Source of the DNA: G963663315 sp965214205
GTDB taxonomy: Bacteria > Pseudomonadota > Gammaproteobacteria > Arenicellales > Poriferihabitantaceae
Length of the DNA: 64,000 nt
Assembly: GCA_965214205.1 (NCBI GenBank)
Contig: OZ243941.1
Span: 1,488,001-1,552,000, forward strand
Direction of reading: 5' to 3'
Every line of letters starts with the position of its first letter. The stretch's first letter is position 1. Under the pieces are notes generated by a model. It saw only the letters and a list, made by a program, of their open reading frames with translations, had not been told where the DNA came from and did not search any database. This document shows, one piece after another, positions 9,115-18,254 of the stretch. Position numbers and translations under genes: made by a program.

Positions 9115-9714
9115 ATGAGCCGTTATCAGACCATACCGGTTTGGGATGGGGTTACCCGGACCTGGCACTGGTTGCTGGCGCTGGCCGTAATCAGTGGCTG
9201 GCTGCTGGGTGAATTCCGCACTTTCAACCTTGTCCAGTGGCATTTCTATGCAGGTTATTGTACCGGTGGATTGCTGTTGTTCCGGATTCTCTGGGGAATG
9301 GTCGGACCTCCGCCTGTCCGGTTTGCGGCGCTGGTCCCGCGACCCCGGCCGCTGATTGCCTACCTGCGGGCGCTGTTCCGGCGCGAGCCGAGCGGAGTGG
9401 CCGGACATTCTCCTCTGGGCGGGCTTTCCGTGCTGGTCATGTTGACCCTGCTGGTGGTACAGGTCTGCACCGGATTGTTTGCGGAGGATGATTCACTTTT
9501 CCATGAAGGGCCGCTGTCGGATACGATTTCATCGGCAACGGTCCGGAAAGTGACCTCCATCCATCACCAGAATTCCAGGCTGCTGCTGTTCATGTTTGGG
9601 CTTCATATCAGTGTCATGGTTTTCTACCATGTCTGGAAAAAGGAAAACCTGGTTCAAGCCATGCTCAGCGGCCGGAAGCTGGTGCGAGTGGAGCCGGATA
9701 ATGATTGCAAATGA
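9115..9714 (+). CDS. Cytochrome b561-type di-haem membrane protein
   Basis: 199 residues with four membrane segments (about residues 18-36, 42-64, 104-124 and 152-174). Histidines in the expected places could ligate two b haems: RTWHWLL near the first helix, WHFYAGY, and HHQNSRLLLFMFGLH. This is the Ni/Fe-hydrogenase/b561 type. It probably passes electrons between the quinone pool and a periplasmic partner, plausibly the cytochrome c' encoded 65 bases upstream. Its stop overlaps the argE start (ATGA), which is likely translational packing rather than functional linkage. Confidence 0.85.
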   Translation: MSRYQTIPVWDGVTRTWHWLLALAVISGWLLGEFRTFNLVQWHFYAGYCTGGLLLFRILWGMVGPPPVRFAALVPRPRPLIAYLRALFRREPSGVAGHSPLGGLSVLVMLTLLVVQVCTGLFAEDDSLFHEGPLSDTISSATVRKVTSIHHQNSRLLLFMFGLHISVMVFYHVWKKENLVQAMLSGRKLVRVEPDNDCK

Positions 9715-10868
9715 CTCTTTCTGAAAGTCTGCTGGATAGTCTGATCTCGTTTCCTACGGTGAGTCGAGACAGTAATCTCGCGATGATCGAGTTTGTCCGG
9801 TCGTATCTGGATAATCTCGGCATAGAGAGCGCCTTGACGCATAATGATGAGCGTACCAAGGCAAACCTGTATGCCGTTTTCGGTCCGGGGAAAGAGGGCG
9901 GAGTGATGTTGTCCGGGCATACCGATGTTGTGCCCGTGGAAGGACAGGACTGGACCCGGGAGCCGTTCAGGATGAGCCTGGAGGATGGGCGGCTGTATGG
10001 CCGCGGCGCTACGGACATGAAGGGCTTTATCGCCTCTGTGCTGGCGATGGTTGACGAGGCGGTGAAGCGTGACCTGAAACATCCGATCCACCTTGCTTTT
10101 TCTTATGACGAGGAGATTGGATGCGTCGGGGTCCGACGGATGATTGATATGCTGGAATCAGCGCTGGAACATCCCGGATTCTGTATTGTCGGAGAGCCGA
10201 CTTCGCTGCGGGTAGCGGTCGCTCATAAAGGGAAGGTCGGCGCCATCTGTCGTTGTCATGGCGTGGAAGCGCATTCGGCGCTGGCCGACAGTGGATTAAA
10301 CGCCATCTATCTGGCTGCCGAGATGATCAATGGCATTCGGGATTTGCAGGCCCGGATAGAGTTGGAGCATGAACGTGACGACCAGTTCAGCGTTCCCTGG
10401 ACGACTTTGCACGTGGGCACGATTCACGGAGGAACCGCGCTCAACATTATTCCGAATATGTGTGAGTTCCGGTTCGAAATCCGGAATCTGAAATCGGACG
10501 ACCCGATGGAGATCATGTCGAAAATACGCGATCACGCGGATCAGGTAAAAGCCCGATACACGGATGATTTTCCCCAGGCGGATATTGAGATCGAGATTTT
10601 CAATGAGTATCCGGCGCTGGATACCAGTCCGTCGGAGGAAGTGGTCGATTATGTGCGGTCCCTGCTGGAACCGGGAAGCTCCGCGCCGATAAAAATTGAT
10701 TTTGGAACCGAAGGAGGGTTGTTCCGGACACGCCTGGGCATCCCGACCGTGGTATGCGGGCCCGGCTCAATGCGGCAGGGACACAAACCGGATGAGTTCC
10801 TGTTGCAGTCCGAGTTGGAAAGGTGCGATCTGTTTCTGGCCAGACTGCTGGACGACATGACCGGATAA
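9711..10868 (+). CDS. argE: Acetylornithine deacetylase-like M20 metallopeptidase
   Basis: 385 residues. The M20 dinuclear zinc motifs are all present: SGHTDVVPV (His and Asp), GRGATDMKG (bridging Asp) and YDEEIGCVG (catalytic and metal Glu). Overall layout and length fit ArgE, which removes the acetyl group from N2-acetylornithine in arginine synthesis. The ATG at 9711 overlaps the preceding stop and is preferred to a TTG at 9705. No other arg gene is nearby, so a related N-acyl amino acid deacylase or succinyl-diaminopimelate desuccinylase-like role remains possible. Confidence 0.83.
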   Translation: MTLSESLLDSLISFPTVSRDSNLAMIEFVRSYLDNLGIESALTHNDERTKANLYAVFGPGKEGGVMLSGHTDVVPVEGQDWTREPFRMSLEDGRLYGRGATDMKGFIASVLAMVDEAVKRDLKHPIHLAFSYDEEIGCVGVRRMIDMLESALEHPGFCIVGEPTSLRVAVAHKGKVGAICRCHGVEAHSALADSGLNAIYLAAEMINGIRDLQARIELEHERDDQFSVPWTTLHVGTIHGGTALNIIPNMCEFRFEIRNLKSDDPMEIMSKIRDHADQVKARYTDDFPQADIEIEIFNEYPALDTSPSEEVVDYVRSLLEPGSSAPIKIDFGTEGGLFRTRLGIPTVVCGPGSMRQGHKPDEFLLQSELERCDLFLARLLDDMTG

Positions 10869-10997
10869 CCGCCCGGATAACATCCCTGTCGGACTTGTCG
10901 GAACCGTCCGGCGGCGGGTTCCGGTAGGTTGGGTGGCCTCGATGGGCGCCCCCGAGTCGGCCGGTTGGGCCGAAGATCAGGGCTGTCCGTCAGATGA

Positions 10998-11450
10998 TCA
11001 GTTCAGAATGCCGGGCCATTTCATGTCGCCTTCCACGATAAATTTTTCTTTATCGACGAGCCATTTTTTCTGTACGTCGGCATCATAATTCAGGTAGAGT
11101 TTGTCGTTGTGTACGGTCCACTGCAAGGGGTCTCCGGCGTACAGATTGCCTTCAGCCACGGCCCAGGCGCAATAACCGCCATACTGTGGCAGGTACTTGT
11201 CCGGGTTCTCCTTGAACAGTTCGAGATTCCCGGCAGTGGAAAAATACCACTGCGCGTTCTTGTATTTGGTTTTGAGCTTTTTGTCCCCTTTTACCGGTTT
11301 CGAGTCGGTGAAGTAGGCCACGACATCGTAGCCGCCAGCGCCGGCCTTGCTTAGAAACGAAGTATAGATTTCAGCCTTGCCGGCATGGGACGCGGCGGAA
11401 AACAGAAACAGGGATATGAAAATCAGGCTGCGTTTGAATAGAGTGTTCAT
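10998..11450 (-). CDS. Exported YHS-domain protein
   Basis: 150 residues with a clear signal peptide (MNTLFKRSLIFISLFLFSAA, cleavage after SHA). The body matches YHS-type proteins: YDVVAYFTDSKPVKG, then AQWYFSTAGNLELFKENPDKY and YGGYCAWAVAEG. YHS domains are small, often metal-associated modules; periplasmic single-domain members like this have no firm function. It is transcribed away from the porin gene and is monocistronic by spacing. Confidence 0.82.
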   Translation of the reverse strand: MNTLFKRSLIFISLFLFSAASHAGKAEIYTSFLSKAGAGGYDVVAYFTDSKPVKGDKKLKTKYKNAQWYFSTAGNLELFKENPDKYLPQYGGYCAWAVAEGNLYAGDPLQWTVHNDKLYLNYDADVQKKWLVDKEKFIVEGDMKWPGILN

Positions 11451-11551
11451 GAGTCAATGATGAGTGTTTGCGTGAATGTATGGAATACCCGTTATTTTAC
11501 GATGTAAGGGACTCATCCTGACACTGAAAGTTCAGAAAAGAATGATGAATA

Positions 11552-11581
11552 TTGTTTTTATGACTGGGATACTGGTATACT
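11552..11581 (+). promoter_or_regulatory. Putative sigma70 promoter of the porin gene
   Basis: TTGTTT at 11552-11557 and TATACT at 11576-11581 are separated by 18 bases in the 226-base gap between two diverging genes, and face the porin gene. The -10 differs from consensus at one position. This is pattern matching by eye only. Confidence 0.4.
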
Positions 11582-11688
11582 TGAGTCGTGGACTGGTTTT
11601 TCAGGAGGTATAAATCAATCAGCGTGGGCGCCAATCCGGGCCCTCATTTTTAACAGTTATCAGTGAGTCTTCCCAGGTGAGAACCAAT

Positions 11689-12864
11689 ATGCCATTGTCA
11701 TCTGTCCGCTTCTGCCAAAGGCTGAAGACGCAAAGCGCGGATTGTATGTTCTCACTGTTGCTGCTTCCCGTTTTCTCGCTTGTTCCGGTTGCCGTCTGGG
11801 CCGATGCCGGGACTGAAGAAACCTCTTCCAATACGGATGATTCCGGGTTTTCCGCGGCTGCCGATGAGAACCTGTTTTCCACGGGTCTGAATTTCCGCAG
11901 TCGGGCCGTGCTGGACCGCGGCAAGGACATGCAATCCAGTCTGGAAACAAATCTGGAAATCAGGATGCTGCCGGACATCATCACCGACCCGGACAGTACG
12001 GATGCCCTGAACAGCCTGACTACAAACTATCAACCCCAGGGCCAGATCAAACGGTTGAGCACATCCTGGAATTCCGGGGCAGGCTCATTGACGGTGGGTA
12101 GTGACTGGGCGAATTTCCAGGACCTGATCAGCGTGGATAAAAACCCGGATGGTTCGATTGATCCGGACAGCCGCAGTGTAACCAGTCAGATCAAATGGGT
12201 TTCTGCCAACGGGTTTTCCATTGCGCTGGAGAATTCCCCGCAGTCGCCGCAATCCTCATTCTACTCCGCTGACGAGGGCGAATCCCCCGGAAACCTGTTT
12301 GAAAGCTCGCCGAGCATCATCCTGTCCTGGCGCGGAGGGGCCGCTGACAATGCCGGCGGGGAATACCGGGTGACTGCGATGGGCGGCAAGCTGGACGCGA
12401 ATGCCAGCGGCCAGAAATTCGATGGCAGCGATGTGATGAACTGGGGGTTGAACCTGGAGGGAGGCTGGCAGCTTGGAGACCTCTTTTCTGCCCTGTCCAT
12501 GACTTTCGGCAAGGGTATCGACAGTTATTTGCTGCAAAAGCTCGATAACGATATTCTGGTTACGCCCAATGAAGTGAATCCGGATGAATATGACCAGGCC
12601 GGGACATCGTTCGGTATCCGGCCGAGTCTGTATTACAGCCTGAATGATCGTTCAACTTTCCATGTCGCTCTGGGTCATTATTCCACTGCGGAGGCGGACA
12701 GCGGAGCGGGCATTGACACACTGGATACCATCCATATCGGTTATAGCTGGAGTCCCTGGCCCAGTACCCGATTCGGGCTGCAACTGCGCGACCAGAGTAC
12801 ACAAGGTCCCCAGGGTGAAAGCGAAGACACCCAGGTCAAGTTTGAAGCGGCAAAACAATTCTGA
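11689..12864 (+). CDS. Outer-membrane beta-barrel porin candidate
   Basis: 391 residues. A long signal region ends near VAVWADA. The remainder alternates polar and hydrophobic residues in short amphipathic strands rich in G, S, N and aromatics (GSLTVGSDWANFQDL, YYSLNDRSTFHVALGHYST) and ends in a C-terminal phenylalanine (AAKQF), the hallmark of BamA-assembled barrels. It resembles DcaP-like trimeric porins, but I cannot confirm this without a profile search. I chose ATG 11689, which has AGGTGA upstream; GTG 11677 is also in frame. The gene is convergent with rhlB. Substrate unknown. Confidence 0.65.
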   Translation: MPLSSVRFCQRLKTQSADCMFSLLLLPVFSLVPVAVWADAGTEETSSNTDDSGFSAAADENLFSTGLNFRSRAVLDRGKDMQSSLETNLEIRMLPDIITDPDSTDALNSLTTNYQPQGQIKRLSTSWNSGAGSLTVGSDWANFQDLISVDKNPDGSIDPDSRSVTSQIKWVSANGFSIALENSPQSPQSSFYSADEGESPGNLFESSPSIILSWRGGAADNAGGEYRVTAMGGKLDANASGQKFDGSDVMNWGLNLEGGWQLGDLFSALSMTFGKGIDSYLLQKLDNDILVTPNEVNPDEYDQAGTSFGIRPSLYYSLNDRSTFHVALGHYSTAEADSGAGIDTLDTIHIGYSWSPWPSTRFGLQLRDQSTQGPQGESEDTQVKFEAAKQF

Positions 12865-12911
12865 CCCGGTTCTGCCTTCTGAGGCCGCCGGTATCCAGCC
12901 GGGCCTGAACC

Positions 12912-14423
12912 TCAACCAATCATTGGAATCTCGCCGAACCGCCGACTAAACCGGTTTCCCGGCGGCGCCGGTTCTTGTGATTCCGGTTGCTTTAGTTCCG
13001 GTTTCTGCGGCCCCCGCTTCTGTGATTCGGACTTCTTCGATTCCGGGTTTCGTGGTTCGGATTTCTGTAGTTCGGGTTTTTGTGATTCCGGCTTCTGTGG
13101 TTCCGGTATGGCAGGCGCGACTGTTTCCCGGGTTTTTTGTTCCGACCGTTTGTTATTTAACGGCTTGTCTTTTCCGGGTTTTGCGGACTTCGCCGGTTTC
13201 CCTTTTTTCGCCGGTTTTCGCTCTCTGGGCCGCTTCGAGCTTACTTCCACATCTTCAATCATCCATGGCTCTATTGGCATTTTCGGGATGCTGTGCCCGA
13301 TGAAGGTTTCGATATCCAGAATCGACCAGGAATATCTTTCACACAGGAAACTGATCGCCTTGCCGCTATTCCCGGCTCGGGCGGTGCGTCCGATTCGATG
13401 GACATAGTCATCGGCGTCCTGAGGCAGATCATAATTGTATACATGGCTGACTTCGGGAATGTGCAACCCGCGGGCGGCTACATCCGTTGCCACCAGAACC
13501 TTGTATTTCCCGGTTTTGAAGCCTTCCAGAAGTTTTTCCCGTTTGGACTGCTGGACATCGCCCGACAGGGCGGCAGCGCTGATGTTATTGGCGGTCAGCA
13601 GGTTCGCCACATACTCAACCCCGGAGCGTGTATTGATGAAAACCAGGACCCGTTCCGGGTTGTCGTGATTGAGCAGGTTGACCAGAAGTTTCGGCTTTTC
13701 ATCATCCGACGGGTAGTAGGAATGCTCCTCTATCTTGTTCGCGATCCTCACATCGGCGTTGATCTTGATTTCTTCGGGGTCGTTCATGTGTTCATAAGCC
13801 AACTCCATCACCCGAAAGGAGAGGGTGGCGGAAAACAGCATATTGAGGCGGCTTTCCGGTTTGGGCATGCGTCGAAGCAGGAATCGAATATCCTTGATGA
13901 ATCCGAGATCAAACATGCGGTCCGCTTCGTCGAGTACGGCTACCTGAACCTGTCTAAGACTGAACAGCCCCTGTTTGTGAAAATCAATCAGCCGCCCCGG
14001 CGTGCCGATCAGGATATCAACCCCTTTCGCCAGAACCTGCTTTTGTTCCTCATACCCGGTTCCTCCATAAATCAGCCCGAACGTCAGTCCGGTATGCTGT
14101 GTCAATGTTTCCGCGTCCTTATAGATTTGGATAGCGAGTTCTCTTGTGGGCGCCAGGATCAGCGCCCGGATTTCTCCGATCTGTTTGTTTTCAGGCGCGG
14201 GCGTGGTCAAAAGGTGGTTACAGCAGGCCAGCAGGAAGGCGATGGTTTTCCCGGTCCCGGTCTGAGCCTGTCCCGCGACATCGTGTCCTTCGAGGGCAAT
14301 CGGCAGGGCGCTCGCCTGGATCGGCGTACAAAATGAGAACCCGGCGTCGGCGACTCCTTTTTTCAGGGTGTCATCCAGATTGAAACCATCAAATTTTTGA
14401 TCGGTAAGATGTTTTTCGGTCAT
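12912..14423 (-). CDS. rhlB: DEAD-box ATP-dependent RNA helicase RhlB
   Basis: 503 residues, longer than the 421 of E. coli RhlB because of an extended tail. The N-terminus MTEKHLTDQKFDGF matches RhlB, followed by Q motif TPIQASALP, motif I AQTGTGKT, Ia PTRELA, II DEAD, III SAT, and VI HRIGRTARAG. RhlB unwinds RNA and in enterobacteria is the degradosome helicase. Residues about 385-500 are low complexity: a basic KPAKKGKPAKSAKPGK stretch and then Pro-Glu-Ser-Gln-Lys repeats. It diverges from trxA, the same neighbour as in E. coli, although rho is not next to them here. Confidence 0.93.
   Translation of the reverse strand: MTEKHLTDQKFDGFNLDDTLKKGVADAGFSFCTPIQASALPIALEGHDVAGQAQTGTGKTIAFLLACCNHLLTTPAPENKQIGEIRALILAPTRELAIQIYKDAETLTQHTGLTFGLIYGGTGYEEQKQVLAKGVDILIGTPGRLIDFHKQGLFSLRQVQVAVLDEADRMFDLGFIKDIRFLLRRMPKPESRLNMLFSATLSFRVMELAYEHMNDPEEIKINADVRIANKIEEHSYYPSDDEKPKLLVNLLNHDNPERVLVFINTRSGVEYVANLLTANNISAAALSGDVQQSKREKLLEGFKTGKYKVLVATDVAARGLHIPEVSHVYNYDLPQDADDYVHRIGRTARAGNSGKAISFLCERYSWSILDIETFIGHSIPKMPIEPWMIEDVEVSSKRPRERKPAKKGKPAKSAKPGKDKPLNNKRSEQKTRETVAPAIPEPQKPESQKPELQKSEPRNPESKKSESQKRGPQKPELKQPESQEPAPPGNRFSRRFGEIPMIG
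12967..13107 (-). repeat. Degenerate tandem repeat encoding the RhlB C-terminal tail
   Basis: A run of imperfect 15-18 base units built on ggttccggattctgtg-like sequence. On the minus strand it encodes a tail of PESQKPE / PELQKSE / PRNPESK variants. Copies differ by point changes but keep the frame. The tail is probably disordered and may be a protein or RNA contact segment; copy number is likely to vary between strains. Confidence 0.75.
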
Positions 14424-14548
14424 GTTTGCGAATGGTGGAGATATTTACGGGGGCCGGGCGCTGGAATTTATTTTGGCTGCAGGTCTTGATTAACGGCTGG
14501 TTTCACCGCATATTTGCGTTATTCAAATAATCTGCAAGATAAATTACC

Positions 14549-14878
14549 ATGTCTAAAAATATTGTACACGTGAGCGATGAATCATTCGAACAGGAAGTCC
14601 TCAATGCCAGTGAGCCGGTCCTGATCGACTATTGGGCGGAGTGGTGCGGGCCGTGCAAAATGATCGCTCCAATCATCGACGAACTCGCGGAAGAGTACGG
14701 AGGAAAACTCAAGATTGCCAAATTCAACATTGATGAAAACCCGGAAACCCCTCCCAGGTACGGAATTCGCGGAATCCCTACCCTGATGCTGTTCAAGAAT
14801 GGAAATGTTGAAGCAACCAAGGTAGGAGCGGTTTCAAAATCCCAACTCGCGGCGTTTATCGACAGCAATCTCGATTAG
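14549..14878 (+). CDS. trxA: Thioredoxin
   Basis: 109 residues, the usual length. The redox site WCGPC lies in YWAEWCGPCKMIAPI, with buried Asp (IDYWAEW) and cis-proline (GIPTLMLF). It is a cytosolic dithiol reductant for ribonucleotide reductase, PAPS reductase and others. One unusual point is ENPETPPRYGIRG, where most thioredoxins have a single hydrophobic residue between NP and the next conserved position. The gene is expressed divergently from rhlB. TTGCGT (14514) and GATAAA (14538) upstream may be its promoter, which would place the transcript start very near the ATG. Confidence 0.97.
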   Translation: MSKNIVHVSDESFEQEVLNASEPVLIDYWAEWCGPCKMIAPIIDELAEEYGGKLKIAKFNIDENPETPPRYGIRGIPTLMLFKNGNVEATKVGAVSKSQLAAFIDSNLD

Positions 14879-14980
14879 TTTCGGGAAATCACAACGTCTG
14901 CGCCGGGTTTTCCGGTTTTGCCGGATAATCCCGCGGGAAGTTTGATGGTGGCGGTATTCTGCCCCTGAAAGGGTCAATAG

Positions 14981-17161
14981 TCAATCAAAACCGATGGTTC
15001 CCGGTTCGTTCTGTAATCGCCCGGCCAGCAGGTATCGGTACAGCATGAGGGCCAGACTCTCCTCGCGCCGCTCCAGCCAGTCTCGGGTGACCGGCGTCAG
15101 CGCCATCGTCTGGCAGTCTTCATCGGCAACCACCGAAGCTGTCCCGTCGTCCCCCGGGCCGGACGGCCAGATCGCGTCGCCGGGGCCGTACTGATGGACA
15201 CGCGCGCCTGTGGAATTGTAGGCGGAGGCCCGGCCGGAAATCAACAGTTGCAGATTCTCCTGCGGAGCGTCGGGCTCCGAGAGCGCTTCGCCGGTGGAGT
15301 AGCGGCAGGGTTCCAGCCAGTTCCGGAGCTTGTCCATCAGGTCCTCGAAATGAATTTGCCGTTCAAGATGTCGTTCGAGGTCGTCCGAGATGTGTTCCAG
15401 CAGAGAAGTACGCTGATCTTCGGACGCGCTGGCCTCTTCTCTCCAGTCCGCGATGACCATCTCCTCGCAGCGCTCCAGGGCACGCTCCGTGTCCGGTTCG
15501 ATCTGGAGCGATGCAAATTCTCCGGGTGGAAGATTGCGTTCCAAACCGTTCCTCAATGGTTCCGGCAGGGCGCAAAGGGCCACCTGCACCCCGCTCGCGT
15601 TCGCCGTCTGCAGAAACCTGGAAAGGACATTCACCGCCGAAAAGTCAAAGCCGTAAACGGCGCTGAAATCCAGTATCAGGCAGTCCGGCCGCGAAGCGTC
15701 GTCCAGGAGCCGCTTCAGGCGGTCGGCCAATGGGCAGACGCTGCCGAAAAAGATGTATCCACGCAGTTGGCAGACATGCACCCGGTCGCCCCTTTCCATC
15801 AGGATGGCGCGGTCCGGGACAGGACGGACCTTGCCGCTCCGGCGTTTGCGCGCGGTGAACCAGGATTCGATCACATCGGTGCGGCTGAGGTGCACGGCGA
15901 AGAATACCAGGGCCGCCACCATTCCAGCGGCCACGCCCTCGAACAGTCCGAAGACGATGATCACGAAGAAGATCAATACGATGATGCCGTATTCCGTCCA
16001 GGGCAGGCGTTTGCGGCTTCTTATGAGCCCTTCATCCAGCATGCCGAACCCGGCAAAGAACAGGATGCCTCCGACGAGTGGCACCGGGACCAGCTCCAGT
16101 ATCCCGTCTCCCAGCAGTAGCGCCCCGCCAATGACGAGGGCCGCGACGACGCCGGTCAGGCGGGTGGTGGCGCCGAACAGTTTGCTGCGGAGCGAGGCGG
16201 GTATGACTATGGTTGCCACCGTGCAGCCGCCGAAACCGGAGAGAGCGCTCGCAAGCCCCGTAGTCTTGAACTCGCGGTTCCAATCCAGTTCCTGGTCCGT
16301 GGCCATTTCAAGGCCCGCAAAATTCATGATGATGCAGATGAGCGCGATCAGTATCAGCGTCAGAATGGCCGGCAACTGCATGGCTATTGCGGTCCAGTCC
16401 ACAAGCATCAGGTCGGACGGTTGCAAGGTCGGCCACAGGGCGCCTTCCGCAGTGCTCGTCAGCAATAGTCCCGCGGCCTTCGCTTCACTACCGGATATCC
16501 CCAGGGTATCGAGGGCGAAATGATAAGCGCCGACAAAAAGCGCGACGCTCACCGGCAGAATGAGTGGATTGCGCCAGCGCCTCATCGCGAGATACAGGGC
16601 GACCCCGTACGCCGCGCCCAGGCCCCACTTCCATAACGCCGGGGATTCCACAAGCGCCGGAAGCGTTCGCCAATCGGGTTCCGCTCCCATCAGTGACATG
16701 GCTGCCAGGCATACCGCTCCCCCGATTCCGGCCACGAATCCGCCAGACACCGGCCAGGGGATGAAGCGCACCAGATTGGAGAGTCGAAAATATCCGATCA
16801 CGAGGCAGCACAAGCCGGTTATGACGGCGCCGATCATCAGCGCCACCGCCGTGGTGACGAACAGGGCTTCCCCTTCGGCGGCCATTGTGAATCCAATCGT
16901 GGCCATGATGAGGACCAGCGCGGGAGACAACCCCGCAATCGCGCCGCGCCAGCAGCCGAGCAGGGCAATGATCAGACAAGTGGCAAAATTACCGAACAGT
17001 ATCAGACCGATACCCTGGGAGGAATACGGAGCCAACGGCCCGGAAAATATGAAGCTGCCGAAGGAAATCTGGGCAACGAGCAGACCCAGACCCGAGGTGA
17101 AGCCGACCGACAGCGCCGGGATGGTTTTACCGGAAAATATCTGTCTTGTCGATAATGGCAT
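14981..17161 (-). CDS. SulP-family anion transporter with STAS and cyclic-nucleotide-binding domains
   Basis: 726 residues. Residues 1-420 hold 10-12 membrane segments of the SulP/SLC26 fold (SLNLVRFIP-like segments, PASLRSKLFGATTRLTGV, LVPVPLVGGILFF). A STAS domain follows (about 445-560; LRGYIFFGSV, DCLILDFSAVYGFDFSAV), where the usual phospho-Ser motif is D-F-S. The C-terminal 120 residues resemble a cyclic-nucleotide-binding fold (LQLLISGRASAYN, YGPGDAIWP, VVADEDCQTMAL). Substrate may be sulfate, bicarbonate or a dicarboxylate. It is last in a minus-strand operon behind the Rieske oxygenase and 2-hydroxyacid dehydrogenase genes. Confidence 0.87.
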   Translation of the reverse strand: MPLSTRQIFSGKTIPALSVGFTSGLGLLVAQISFGSFIFSGPLAPYSSQGIGLILFGNFATCLIIALLGCWRGAIAGLSPALVLIMATIGFTMAAEGEALFVTTAVALMIGAVITGLCCLVIGYFRLSNLVRFIPWPVSGGFVAGIGGAVCLAAMSLMGAEPDWRTLPALVESPALWKWGLGAAYGVALYLAMRRWRNPLILPVSVALFVGAYHFALDTLGISGSEAKAAGLLLTSTAEGALWPTLQPSDLMLVDWTAIAMQLPAILTLILIALICIIMNFAGLEMATDQELDWNREFKTTGLASALSGFGGCTVATIVIPASLRSKLFGATTRLTGVVAALVIGGALLLGDGILELVPVPLVGGILFFAGFGMLDEGLIRSRKRLPWTEYGIIVLIFFVIIVFGLFEGVAAGMVAALVFFAVHLSRTDVIESWFTARKRRSGKVRPVPDRAILMERGDRVHVCQLRGYIFFGSVCPLADRLKRLLDDASRPDCLILDFSAVYGFDFSAVNVLSRFLQTANASGVQVALCALPEPLRNGLERNLPPGEFASLQIEPDTERALERCEEMVIADWREEASASEDQRTSLLEHISDDLERHLERQIHFEDLMDKLRNWLEPCRYSTGEALSEPDAPQENLQLLISGRASAYNSTGARVHQYGPGDAIWPSGPGDDGTASVVADEDCQTMALTPVTRDWLERREESLALMLYRYLLAGRLQNEPGTIGFD

Positions 17162-17214
17162 AATGGCGTACCCTGACTATAAACCAGAGCAAGCCGGCGC
17201 GGCGGAAACGAGGT

Positions 17215-18243
17215 TCAGTAACCCAGGTCGGGATTGACCTGATTCTGCAACGGTTCGCCGGCCAGATATCGCTTCATGTTCTCAAAAAATACGGACAGGG
17301 TCATTGAAACATAGGCGTGTCCGTCATCTGCGGAAACATGGGGCGTGACAATCAGGTTGGGTACGTTCCAGTAAGGGGAGTCCGGCGGCAGGGGTTCCTG
17401 ATCGAATACATCCAGGACCGCGCCCGAGATCGAACCGTCTTTCAGTTTCTCGGTCAGCGCTTGATAATCGACCACCGCGGCGCGCCCGATATTGATCAGC
17501 CCGGCGCCTGGTTTGAGCAGGCCGAGCCGCCGCCGGTCGAGCAGATTCCGGGTTTCATCGGTCAACGGCGTGACGACAAACACAAAATCCGCTTTCGGCA
17601 ACACCTGGTCCAGTTGCTCCACCGGGACCATTTGATCGACCTGATCGAGCGGACGGCCATGACGGGAAACGCCGATCACCTTGATGCCAATGGCCCTGGC
17701 GTGAGCGGCCACGGACTTGCCGATGCTGCCAACCCCGATCAGGACCAGGGTTTTGCCCGCGACCGGTGTCGAGTAAATGGAATCGTAGATAGCGTCGCGC
17801 TGATTGCAGACAATGGCCGGCATGGCGTTATGCAGCATCAGAATCGACATCAGCCCGAATTCGCCCCCTTTCGTTGCGTGTACGCCTTTGTTGTTGGTCA
17901 GTTGCACGCCGTCGGGCAGCCAGTCCATCGGAGTCAGATGTTCAACCCCGGCGCCAATGATGTGAATCCATTTCAGTTCAGGCGCTCTGTCGGCGAGATG
18001 GTCTACCGGCAGATCCCACGTGACCAGTACCTCCGCATCAGCCATCGACTCCTCGAAATGGTCGGTGTCCCAGTCGATAAAAACATCCAGTTGCCGGGCA
18101 ATATCGGGATAATCCCCGGCGACGCGCTGGTATCTCTGCCGGGTGATGGTGAAGACGGCTTCGCCCTCCGGGGTATTCGGGAAGGTGTCGGCGGAGAAAT
18201 GGTTGTTCTTGATGTGAACCCTGGTTTTGCGTGAAGTGGTCAC
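17215..18243 (-). CDS. D-isomer-specific 2-hydroxyacid dehydrogenase
   Basis: 342 residues from a GTG at 18243. The Rossmann motif VLIGVGSIGKSVAAHARAIG lies mid-protein, followed by the family residues Arg (INIGRAAVVD), Glu (DVFDQEPLPPDSPYW) and His (VTPHVSAD) of the catalytic set. It interconverts a 2-ketoacid and a D-2-hydroxyacid with NAD(P)H. Its closest subgroup looks like the glyoxylate/hydroxypyruvate reductase-like enzymes. Eleven bases separate it from the Rieske oxygenase gene, so it probably handles a product of that pathway. The substrate is unknown. Confidence 0.87.
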   Translation of the reverse strand: MTTSRKTRVHIKNNHFSADTFPNTPEGEAVFTITRQRYQRVAGDYPDIARQLDVFIDWDTDHFEESMADAEVLVTWDLPVDHLADRAPELKWIHIIGAGVEHLTPMDWLPDGVQLTNNKGVHATKGGEFGLMSILMLHNAMPAIVCNQRDAIYDSIYSTPVAGKTLVLIGVGSIGKSVAAHARAIGIKVIGVSRHGRPLDQVDQMVPVEQLDQVLPKADFVFVVTPLTDETRNLLDRRRLGLLKPGAGLINIGRAAVVDYQALTEKLKDGSISGAVLDVFDQEPLPPDSPYWNVPNLIVTPHVSADDGHAYVSMTLSVFFENMKRYLAGEPLQNQVNPDLGY

Positions 18244-18254
18244 GGGCGAAGTCG

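Noticed and set aside
13293..14336. Plus-strand 347-codon frame opposite rhlB
   Set aside because: It is the antisense of conserved helicase motifs; no recognisable protein features.
17317..18234. Plus-strand 305-codon frame opposite the 2-hydroxyacid dehydrogenase
   Set aside because: Shadow of a gene with clear Rossmann and catalytic motifs.
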